From assembly GCF_024168825.1 (NCBI RefSeq), contig NZ_JALJWH010000001.1, positions 1,984,001 to 2,048,000 of the forward strand: a DNA stretch of 64,000 bases, read 5' to 3'. The translations under genes were made by a program, and so were the position numbers. The DNA comes from Paenarthrobacter sp. A20. GTDB taxonomy: Bacteria; Actinomycetota; Actinomycetes; Actinomycetales; Micrococcaceae. Positions within the stretch are counted from its first letter, which is position 1; every line of letters starts with the position of its first letter. This document shows positions 36,388-44,729 of the stretch, piece by piece. The notes below the pieces were generated by a model. The model saw nothing but the letters and a program-made list of their open reading frames with translations, ran no database searches and was not told where the DNA came from.

Positions 36388-36450
36388 CCCAACTGGCCCG
36401 GATGGGCTCCGAATGCCCAAACTCGGTTAAGCCTCAATAACAAAAGTCAC

Positions 36451-36477
36451 CCCCGCGCCTTGCATGGGAGCGCGGGG
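36451..36477 (+). terminator. GC-rich hairpin downstream of LytR_C gene
   Basis: CCCCGCGC (36451-36458) pairs with GCGCGGGG (36470-36477); GTCAC/GTGAC flanks extend the pairing. There is no T tract, so it is a probable rather than certain terminator. Confidence 0.5.
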
Positions 36478-36559
36478 ATAGTGACAGTGGTTACAGTGGA
36501 TTAATTCCGGTACGGAGATCCCGGCAACCGGACTTGGCTACTGCGAAAGTGTGGGCATC

Positions 36560-36763
36560 ATGGCATTGGGAACCGTCAAATGGTTCAACGCCGAAAAAGG
36601 CTACGGCTTCATCACTGTGGATGAATCCGGCGACGACGTCTTTGTACACTGGTCAGCTATCCAGATGGATGGCTTCCGCGCCCTCGAAGAGGGCCAGCGG
36701 GTTGAGTTTGAACTGGGTGAGGGACAGAAAGGCCCGCAGGCCGAAGGTGTACGCGTCGCCTAG
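36560..36763 (+). CDS. Cold-shock protein, CspA family
   Basis: 67 aa single cold-shock domain. [15 protein letters not shown] holds RNP1 and DVFVHWSAI holds RNP2. The ATG at 36560 is preferred to an in-frame GTG at 36551 because it gives the standard MALGTVKWF start. It is an RNA chaperone binding single-stranded nucleic acids. It is transcribed alone, upstream of groEL, with the roughly 170-bp leader expected for Csp genes. Confidence 0.95.
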   Translation: MALGTVKWFNAEKGYGFITVDESGDDVFVHWSAIQMDGFRALEEGQRVEFELGEGQKGPQAEGVRVA

Positions 36764-36833
36764 CTCCCACGGCACGCCACCGTCAGCCATTGGCTGAAAC
36801 CCCCTGTGTATGTAGAGCAAAGTGGCGTCCCTG

Positions 36834-36860
36834 CTTGCACTCTCCCCGGTCGAGTGCTAA
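36834..36860 (+). promoter_or_regulatory. CIRCE element 1 upstream of groEL
   Basis: CTTGCACTC, N9, GAGTGCTAA. The right half is a perfect match and the left half matches 7 of 9 positions of the HrcA operator TTAGCACTC-N9-GAGTGCTAA. It overlaps a possible -35 TTGCAC (36835-36840), with an AT-rich -10 region 17 nt later. Confidence 0.88.
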
Positions 36861-36868
36861 TTATTGAT

Positions 36869-36895
36869 TTAGCACTCCTATGGTTCGACTGCTAA
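36869..36895 (+). promoter_or_regulatory. CIRCE element 2 upstream of groEL
   Basis: TTAGCACTC, N9, GACTGCTAA, matching 17 of 18 consensus positions, 35 bp downstream of the first element. The 183 nt from here to the groEL ATG are a gene-free leader. Confidence 0.9.
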
Positions 36896-36994
36896 GTCCG
36901 GCCCGGGTAACCCCGGTGGTGGACGGCGCATGGACCACTGGAGGATCAAGAAACACCTTGGTGGGGTGAGGTTCGGAGCGCGGGGCATACATAG

Positions 36995-38704
<1,710 letters not shown>

Positions 38705-38755
38705 GCCTCCTTGCTGTAGCGATACAGCGCCCAGCATCACGCTTTAGAGCAAACG

Positions 38756-38793
38756 ACGGCGGTCCTCACCTTTTGGTGGGGGCCGCCGTTTTT
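38756..38793 (+). terminator. Rho-independent terminator after groEL
   Basis: ACGGCGG (38756-38762) pairs with CCGCCGT (38783-38789), extended inward by CACC/GGTG around TTTT, and ends in TTTTT. Confidence 0.85.
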
Positions 38794-38841
38794 GCTGCCT
38801 ATCACGGTTTCAGTGTCGGTGGGGTCTGGCAGGATTAACGC

Positions 38842-39909
38842 ATGACGATTATTGCTGCCGCTGACGGGTCCGCCCTCGGCAATCCTGGGCCGGCCGGTTG
38901 GGCCTGGTACGTTGATGACTCCTGTTGGCGCGCAGGAGGCTGGCCGCACGGCACCAACAACCAGGGTGAACTCATGGCCGTCCTGGACCTGTTCCGGTCC
39001 ACGGCGCACGTGCCGGAGGAAGAACTGCTGATTCTTTGCGACAGCCAGTACGTCATCAACTGCGTCACCAAGTGGATGCCGGGATGGAAGCGCAAAGGCT
39101 GGCGCAAGGCCGACGGCAAACCCGTGTTGAACGTGGACCTGCTCAAAGACATCGATCAGGCGATCGTTGGCCGCAAATACACGTTCGAATGGGTCAAAGG
39201 GCACGCCGGGCATGACCTCAACGAGGCCGCTGATGAGCGTGCACGCGCCGTAGCCACGGCCTACCAGCAGGGTGTGGCGCACCGGGCCGGGCCCGGGTTC
39301 CCTGGCGCGCTGGGGCAGGGCCACGGGCAAGTAGAGACCCCCGCGCAGGCCAAGACGCAGACAGCAACTCAGGCAGGGACTCAGCCCCGTGCGTCAGAGC
39401 CCGTTCCCGCGGGTGCGGCTGCCTCCTCTACGGGCACCGCAGCGAAAGCTTCCCCCAAGTTTGAACGCAGCCCCCGGCCCCATTTCGAGCCGACCCTCTT
39501 TGGGGAGTCCGGAATCTTTGGCCAGCCCGACCTTTTCAGTGAACTCGAAGGAGCTTCGGCCCAGGAGCTCTCCGCTGAAGACACTGTTCTCGCCTTGGAA
39601 CGGGAATTGCTCCGGCCCGACGTTCGGGCTGACATCGGCCGGATTGGCGTGCTGCTCCACCCGGATTTCGCGGAGATAGGCAGCTCGGGCCGTTTTTGGA
39701 CCCGGGACGCCATGATGATGGCGCTGGAAGAGGACCCGGGTGAACCCACGGAGCTCGAACTTCTCAGCGCCGACCGCCTGAGCGAAAATACCATCCTGCT
39801 GAACTACCGCAGCCTCGCCCATACGGGGTCCGCCCTTCGCAGTTCTGTCTGGATGCTGGACCGCGGTCAATGGCGGCTCCGCTTCCACCAGGGGACTGTG
39901 GAGAACTAG
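38842..39909 (+). CDS. Ribonuclease HI fused to a DUF4440-like domain
   Basis: 355 aa. The first 145 residues are RNase HI with the full catalytic set D8, E43, D67 and D131, plus HAGH. It cuts RNA in RNA-DNA hybrids. A roughly 100-residue Ala/Gln/Pro/Thr-rich linker follows. Residues about 245-352 form a DUF4440/SnoaL-like domain (LLHPDFAEIGSSGRFWTRDA, ILLNYRSLAHTGSALRSSVW), a small alpha+beta fold that may bind a ligand. The fusion is unusual; the function of the second domain is unknown. The stop lies inside a 17-bp tandem repeat array. Confidence 0.9.
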   Translation: MTIIAAADGSALGNPGPAGWAWYVDDSCWRAGGWPHGTNNQGELMAVLDLFRSTAHVPEEELLILCDSQYVINCVTKWMPGWKRKGWRKADGKPVLNVDLLKDIDQAIVGRKYTFEWVKGHAGHDLNEAADERARAVATAYQQGVAHRAGPGFPGALGQGHGQVETPAQAKTQTATQAGTQPRASEPVPAGAAASSTGTAAKASPKFERSPRPHFEPTLFGESGIFGQPDLFSELEGASAQELSAEDTVLALERELLRPDVRADIGRIGVLLHPDFAEIGSSGRFWTRDAMMMALEEDPGEPTELELLSADRLSENTILLNYRSLAHTGSALRSSVWMLDRGQWRLRFHQGTVEN

Positions 39910-39970
39910 GGACTGTGGAGAACTAAGCACTGTGGAGAACTAAGGACTGCGGAGAACCAAGGACTCTGGA
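39893..39970. repeat. 17-bp tandem repeat (about 4.6 copies)
   Basis: GGACTGTGGAGAACTAR is repeated at 39893, 39910, 39927 (one change) and 39944 (two changes), with a partial fifth copy. The first copy encodes the last residues and stop of the RNase HI fusion (stop 39907-39909). Period 17 with stepwise divergence indicates local slippage expansion. Confidence 0.9.
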
Positions 39971-40042
39971 TGAATGACCTGCAGGGCCGGGATGCACAGG
40001 GGGAAGACAACCGGCCCCGCAGGAGCTCAATGGGCGGGAAGC

Positions 40043-40333
40043 CTAGTATGTGAAGCGTTGGGTGTTGCCCTGTTCCACTTCCGAATAGCTTGTGGCGGCT
40101 GAAGACAGTGCCATGGTGATGGATGCGAGCGAGGCTTCGACCTTGCTCTGAGTGAGGGACCATTCCACGACGAGGGACTGAAAGTTGGTGGCTGCGGACC
40201 CCCGCCACGTGGTCTGGAGTTCCTCCAAGCCACGGGTCATGGCCAACACATCGGAACTGATGCGGTCAACGGTTCCTTTGACATTGGCCGATTTGAGCTG
40301 AAGCAACTCGGTATCGACGGAGATGACGCTCAT
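40043..40333 (-). CDS. WXG100 family protein (ESAT-6-like)
   Basis: 96 aa, all-helical, with a central W-x-G turn in LQTTWRGSAATNFQSLVVEW. It is the size and shape of EsxA/CFP-10-type substrates of type VII secretion. The N-terminal helix begins SVDTELLQLKSANVKGTVDR. No ESX core genes (eccC, eccD, mycP) and no WXG partner are adjacent, so it may be a homodimer exported by a system encoded elsewhere. It is a separate minus-strand unit downstream of the two-component operon. Confidence 0.9.
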   Translation of the reverse strand: MSVISVDTELLQLKSANVKGTVDRISSDVLAMTRGLEELQTTWRGSAATNFQSLVVEWSLTQSKVEASLASITMALSSAATSYSEVEQGNTQRFTY

Positions 40334-40468
40334 GGGTATTGCCTTTCGACGAAGATGTTCCGCAGGCTGCGGCGGGATGCGTGGGCCACAACATCGAGCC
40401 TAGGCAGGGCACAGCAACCGCGAAACACAGCTTCGCCGCTATGTGGACAACACCGCTATGTGGAAATA

Positions 40469-40483
40469 CTGCCCGTAGGGCAG
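40469..40483 (-). terminator. Short hairpin after the histidine kinase gene
   Basis: CTGCCC / GGGCAG with a GTA loop (40469-40483), 22 nt beyond the kinase stop in the minus direction. The following tract is only weakly T-rich, so termination is tentative. The repeated GCTATGTGGA at 40439 and 40456 lies beside it. Confidence 0.4.
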
Positions 40484-40504
40484 CAGTGTCGGCCGGTGGC
40501 AGAG

Positions 40505-41971
40505 CTACTGGGAAACCAGCTCCGCCGGCTCCTCACGGAACGGAAGGCTGACCACCAACGTGGCGCCGCCGCCGTCGGTCTCCGTAACCCGCACGGTACC
40601 GCTGTGCGAGCCCACAATCGCCGCAACAATGGCAAGGCCGAGTCCGCTGCCACCGGTTTCCCGGGTCCGCGAAGTATCCGCGCGGTAGAACCGTTCGAAG
40701 ATCTTGTTGGTTTCCGTCTCCGGAATTCCGGGCCCGTGATCGCGGATCTCCACGACCGACACTGAGCCGGCGGGGGTGGTCCGGACACCCACAGCGAGTT
40801 CAATCGGGCTACCTTCCGGCGTGTACCTGAGGGCATTGCCCACCAGGTTGCCGATAACCTGCCGAAGCTTGGCTTCGTCGCCGTGGACGGGAGCCGCGGA
40901 AGGGGAGTCGCCGTCGAGCCCTGCAAGCGTGATGCTCCGGTCTCCGGAGGAGGCCTTGGTGTCCACCATGGCATCGTGGGCCAGGAGTTGCAGGTCCACC
41001 GGCTTGAGCTGAAGTGGTCGCTGCTCGTCCAGACGGGCCAGCATCAACAGGTCCTCCACCATGGAGCCCATGCGCTTGGCTTCGCTTTCGATCCTGCCCA
41101 TCGCCATCGCCACATCCTCCTGCGAGGTCAGGGCGCCGTGCCTGTAGAGCTCAGAGAAGCCGCGGATGGTCACCAAGGGCGTACGCAGTTCATGGGAAGC
41201 ATCTGCTGCGAAGCGGCGCATCCGCCCCTCGGAAGCAGCGCGGGCCGCAAATGAGGCCTCAATGTGCGCGAGCATGGCGTTCAGGGAGCCGCCGAGCCGT
41301 CCGACTTCGGTGTGCGGATTGTCGATTTCCACACGCCGGGAAAGGTCACCGGCTGCGATGGCCGCGGCCGTCTTTTCCACCTTGGCCAGGGGCCGGAAGG
41401 ATCGGGCCACGGTCCAAGTGGCGATGAAGAAGGCAAGCACCAGGGTCAAGAGGCCAACGCCTACCACCACCAGGACGGCATGTTCCATGACCTTGTCCAC
41501 TGGCGTCAGCGGCAGTCCGATGATGACCACGCCGTTTTGTCCATCATTGGTCACCACCCCTACGGCAACTACGCGCCAGTCGGTCCCGCCTGTGCCCCTG
41601 ACCTGGAACGGGGTATTGCCGCGCTGTTTCGCCTCAGCAAGGCTGATATCGGCAATCGCGGGACGGTCAGTCTGGCTGCCGCCCAATTGGTAAGGATCAA
41701 ATCCGGGAACATACAGCGTGAGCGAGTAGTCCGTGGGCACGGCGGAGTCGTTGGGCGCCGTGGGGTTCGGACGGGACAGATTGTTGAAACCACCCTGCTG
41801 TTGGGCCAGGGCGACCGCTGTTTTGAGTTTGTCGTCCACCTGGCCCTGCAGGTAGCTCTTGACGAGCGTCAACGTGCCCGATCCCGTCGCCGCCAGGGCC
41901 AGCAGGAGCAGGCCCATGATGATGGCGACGAGCTGCGACCGCAGGGACGCCGATTTCCAGCGTTGCAGCAA
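40505..41971 (-). CDS. Sensor histidine kinase (HAMP, HisKA, HATPase_c)
   Basis: 488 aa. A transmembrane helix near residues 14-35, an extracytoplasmic sensor of about 125 residues, a second helix (VVVGVGLLTLVLAFFIATWT), a HAMP domain, then HisKA with the phosphoacceptor His in DASHELRTPLVTIRGFSELY. The ATPase has RQVIGNLVGNALRYTPEG (N box), RDHGPGIPE (G1) and GGSGLGLAIV (G2). Its start is 2 nt from the response-regulator stop. The signal is unknown. It resembles the TcrY/PrrB-like kinases of actinobacteria. Confidence 0.94.
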   Translation of the reverse strand: MLQRWKSASLRSQLVAIIMGLLLLALAATGSGTLTLVKSYLQGQVDDKLKTAVALAQQQGGFNNLSRPNPTAPNDSAVPTDYSLTLYVPGFDPYQLGGSQTDRPAIADISLAEAKQRGNTPFQVRGTGGTDWRVVAVGVVTNDGQNGVVIIGLPLTPVDKVMEHAVLVVVGVGLLTLVLAFFIATWTVARSFRPLAKVEKTAAAIAAGDLSRRVEIDNPHTEVGRLGGSLNAMLAHIEASFAARAASEGRMRRFAADASHELRTPLVTIRGFSELYRHGALTSQEDVAMAMGRIESEAKRMGSMVEDLLMLARLDEQRPLQLKPVDLQLLAHDAMVDTKASSGDRSITLAGLDGDSPSAAPVHGDEAKLRQVIGNLVGNALRYTPEGSPIELAVGVRTTPAGSVSVVEIRDHGPGIPETETNKIFERFYRADTSRTRETGGSGLGLAIVAAIVGSHSGTVRVTETDGGGATLVVSLPFREEPAELVSQ

Positions 41972-41973
41972 GG

Positions 41974-42693
41974 TCAGCGCTTCTCTGCCGTTCGCAGCAC
42001 GTAGCCCACGCCGCGCTTGGTCTGGATCAGGGCAGCGGCATCGGGATCGATGTCCACTTTGCGGCGCAGGTAGGAAATATAGGACTCAACGATCGAGGCG
42101 TCACCGTTGAAGTCGTATTCCCAGACGTGGTCCAGGATCTGGGCCTTGGAAAGTACCCGGTTGGGGTTCAGCATGAGGTAGCGCAGGAGCTTGAATTCGG
42201 TGGGGGACAGCTCGATCACGGTTCCGCCGCGGCGGACCTCGTGGGCGTCGTCGTCGAGTTCAAGATCGTCGACGCGGATCACGGCGTCGTCATCTTCCAG
42301 CGGCTGGGTCCGGCGGAGGACGGCCCGGATTCGTGCCACGACTTCGTCGAGGCTGAAGGGTTTGGTGACATAGTCGTCGCCGCCGACGGTCAGGCCGGTG
42401 ACTTTGTCCTCGGTGTCATCCTTCGCCGTGAGGAACAAGACGGGGAAGTGCTTGCCCGCGGCACGGAGGCGGCGCGTCACCGTGAAGCCGTCCATGTCAG
42501 GGAGCATGACGTCCAGGACGGCGAGGTCGGGGGCATGGAGGTCCGCTGCTGCGAGGGCTTCGCGACCATTGGACGCGGCAACGACCTCGAAACCTGCAAA
42601 ACGCAGGGACGTGGAGAGCAGCTCGCGGATGTTGGGTTCGTCATCGACGACAAGGAGCTTGGCTTCGGGGCCGTTCTTTTTCATGACATCCAT
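41974..42693 (-). CDS. OmpR/PhoB-family response regulator
   Basis: 239 aa. The receiver domain has DDEPNIRELL, the phosphorylated Asp in LAVLDVMLPDMDGF, and the Lys in GGDDYVTKPFSLDEV. The winged-helix domain ends with GDASIVESYISYLRRKVDID and GVGYVLR. The ATG at 42693 is set by GGGAG 5 nt upstream; a much longer upstream open frame is not coding. A 7-bp hairpin (42698-42714) covers that ribosome site. It is the first gene of the two-gene operon with the kinase. Confidence 0.95.
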   Translation of the reverse strand: MDVMKKNGPEAKLLVVDDEPNIRELLSTSLRFAGFEVVAASNGREALAAADLHAPDLAVLDVMLPDMDGFTVTRRLRAAGKHFPVLFLTAKDDTEDKVTGLTVGGDDYVTKPFSLDEVVARIRAVLRRTQPLEDDDAVIRVDDLELDDDAHEVRRGGTVIELSPTEFKLLRYLMLNPNRVLSKAQILDHVWEYDFNGDASIVESYISYLRRKVDIDPDAAALIQTKRGVGYVLRTAEKR

Positions 42694-42697
42694 GATG

Positions 42698-42714
42698 CTC
42701 CCAGAAACTGGGAG
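42698..42714 (-). promoter_or_regulatory. Hairpin overlapping the response-regulator ribosome site
   Basis: CTCCCAG (42698-42704) and CTGGGAG (42708-42714) form a perfect stem with a 3-nt loop. On the minus-strand mRNA the 3' arm contains the Shine-Dalgarno GGGAG, so folding would hide it; the same palindrome could also be a protein operator. Confidence 0.5.
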
Positions 42715-42785
42715 TTCTCTGGACGCTGCATGTGAGCGCACTGCGTGGCAGGGTTGCGTCGTCCGACCTTGCCCGGAGCCGCAGC

Positions 42786-43421
42786 TCAGGCACCCAATGC
42801 GAGGCCAGCCCCCAGCGCCACCATGGTCACGGCGATGCCGCCGTCCAGGAACCGCCACGACAACGGCCGGGCGAAGAAGCCACGGAGAAACCGGGCACCA
42901 AAGCCCAGCGAGCAAAACCACAGGATGCTGCCCAGCATCGCGCCGGCCCCAAACCACCACTGCAGCTGAGTGCCCTGGGCGCTGGCGATCGAACCCAGAA
43001 GGGCGATATCCAGGTAGACGTGCGGGTTGAGCCAGGTCAGTGCAAGGACGGTGGTGACGGCCGCTGCTAGGCCGCGTTTCGCACCGCCGTCGTCGGCTGC
43101 TCCCTCGCTGGCAGTCAGCGACTGCGGACGCAGTGCCCGCCGGGCGGCCAGCAATCCGTACGTCACCAGGAATGTGGCGCCAATGTAGCGGAGTACGACG
43201 ACGGCGGCAGGGGCTGCCGTAATCAGGGCGCCGGTGCCGAGGACACCGGCAGCGATCAGCACGGCGTCGGACAATGCGCAGACGGCCACGACGGGAAGGA
43301 TGTGCTCGCCACGGATGCCTTGTCGCAGCACGAACGCGTTCTGTGCGCCAATGGCGACGATGAGGGCCAGGCCTGTGGCCAGGCCGAGGCCTGCGGAGTG
43401 GAAGAAGTCGGTGTAGGTCAC
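42786..43421 (-). CDS. LysE/ArgO family amino-acid exporter
   Basis: 211 aa with six predicted transmembrane helices. GLALIVAIGAQNAFVLRQG is the N-terminal family signature and TWLNPHVYLDIALLGSIA is the central one, as in LysE and ArgO, which export lysine and arginine. The start lies 68 bp from the divergent LysR-type gene, the conserved lysE-lysG / argO-argP arrangement. Export is likely induced by intracellular basic amino acids. Confidence 0.95.
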   Translation of the reverse strand: MTYTDFFHSAGLGLATGLALIVAIGAQNAFVLRQGIRGEHILPVVAVCALSDAVLIAAGVLGTGALITAAPAAVVVLRYIGATFLVTYGLLAARRALRPQSLTASEGAADDGGAKRGLAAAVTTVLALTWLNPHVYLDIALLGSIASAQGTQLQWWFGAGAMLGSILWFCSLGFGARFLRGFFARPLSWRFLDGGIAVTMVALGAGLALGA

Positions 43422-43489
43422 TCTTTGAAACTACGGTCGAAGCAAACTTTAGGCCAGCTAATGATTCTGATGCCACGTAAGATCTCCTT

Positions 43490-44413
43490 ATGCCACAGTT
43501 TCCCTCCGAGCAATTGCTGACCTTCGCCACAGTCCTCTCCGAGGGGACGCTGGATTCGGCAGCGCGCCTGCTTCACATCACCCCCTCTGCGGTGTCGCAG
43601 CGGTTGAAGTCGCTGGAACAATCAGCGGGTCGGGTGCTGCTGCAACGCAGCAACCCTGCGCAGGCCACCGAAGCAGGCGAAGTGGTTCTCCGGCTGGCCC
43701 GCCAGGTAGCCCAACTGGAGGCCGACGCAGGCCGGGAGCTCGGGCTGGGCACTGACGGTGCGCAACGTGCCGTTCCGATCGTGGTCAACGCGGACTCGCT
43801 GGCTGTGTGGTTCCTCCAGGCGCTTGCCCACGTGCCCGGTGATCTCAACGTCACTTTCGACCTCCACCGGGACGACGAGCAGCACTCCACGTCGTTGCTG
43901 CGGTCCGGGACTGTGATGGCTGCCGTGACGGCAACCCCCGAGCCCGTGCAAGGGTGTCGCGTGGAAAGCCTGGGCGTCATGCGATACCGCGCAGTGGCAG
44001 CGCCGGGCTACCTGGAGAGGTGGTTCCCGGATTTTCCGGACGGTTTGGACCGGGCCGCACTCAACACTGCGCCCACAGTGGATTTCGACCGCAAGGATAC
44101 CTACCAGTGGGCCTTCGTGCGCTCGTGGCCCGACGCCTCGGGAGATCCTGTGCCTGAGCGGCGGGGGCCTCGGCACTACGTGCCGGCCTCGCATGATTTC
44201 GGCGACGCGATCCGGCTTGGCCTGGGGTGGGGCTTGATCCCTGAAGTCCAGTGCGGACCGGACATAGCCGACGGCAGGCTGGTTGAGCTGGCCCCGGAGA
44301 GGCCCTTCGATGTGCCGCTTTACTGGCAGCGATGGAAGACAGCTTCCAGGGTGCTGGACGTACTGAGCGATACGGTGCGTGAGGTGTCCGGCCGGTACCT
44401 CACCAAACCCTGA
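43490..44413 (+). CDS. ArgP/LysG-type LysR transcriptional regulator
   Basis: 307 aa. The winged helix-turn-helix at the N-terminus reads FATVLSEGTLDSAARLLHIT followed by PSAVSQRLKSLEQSAGRVLL. The effector domain has the PBP-like fold expected for ArgP/LysG (IVVNADSLAVWFLQAL, GVMRYRAVAAPGYLERWF). It is divergent from the LysE-type exporter and is its probable activator, with Lys or Arg as co-effector. Confidence 0.94.
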   Translation: MPQFPSEQLLTFATVLSEGTLDSAARLLHITPSAVSQRLKSLEQSAGRVLLQRSNPAQATEAGEVVLRLARQVAQLEADAGRELGLGTDGAQRAVPIVVNADSLAVWFLQALAHVPGDLNVTFDLHRDDEQHSTSLLRSGTVMAAVTATPEPVQGCRVESLGVMRYRAVAAPGYLERWFPDFPDGLDRAALNTAPTVDFDRKDTYQWAFVRSWPDASGDPVPERRGPRHYVPASHDFGDAIRLGLGWGLIPEVQCGPDIADGRLVELAPERPFDVPLYWQRWKTASRVLDVLSDTVREVSGRYLTKP

Positions 44414-44482
44414 AAGCGGCTAAATCCGAACACGCCCAAGGATGCTTCCAATAATGTCAGTGCCCCGTTCCACACTTAAATC

Positions 44483-44707
44483 ATGGCAAACACAGCAGCA
44501 CCAGTGAGCATCCACCACCGTCAGCTCTCCGAAGACATCGAGTTTCACGTGACCTACCTGGACAGCGAAACGGGCCGGGTCCGGCGTGAGGACTTCCACG
44601 ACCTCGCGGCGGCCGAGCGCTTCGCCAGTGCCCAGCTCCGCGACGAGGATTGCTGGGCCGTGGTGGACCACGTCAAGGTCCAGCACACCAGCCGGATGGT
44701 TGCCTAG
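44483..44707 (+). CDS. Small hypothetical protein (74 aa)
   Basis: 74 aa, beginning MANTAAPVSIHHRQLSEDIE and continuing as a regular alternation of beta-like (FHVTYLDSETG) and helical (HDLAAAERFASAQLRDED) segments. It ends in CWAVVDHVKVQHTSR. The composition is coding-like and codon use matches the neighbours. I do not recognise a family. It follows the LysR gene by 69 nt and converges with the multicopper oxidase gene. Confidence 0.7.
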   Translation: MANTAAPVSIHHRQLSEDIEFHVTYLDSETGRVRREDFHDLAAAERFASAQLRDEDCWAVVDHVKVQHTSRMVA

Positions 44708-44729
44708 GCACCAAGCACATCCGGCCACG

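Noticed and set aside
42694..43530. Upstream extension of the response-regulator frame across the LysE gene
   Set aside because: The extension is Arg-rich shadow sequence of lysE; a ribosome site and the normal receiver-domain start are at 42693.
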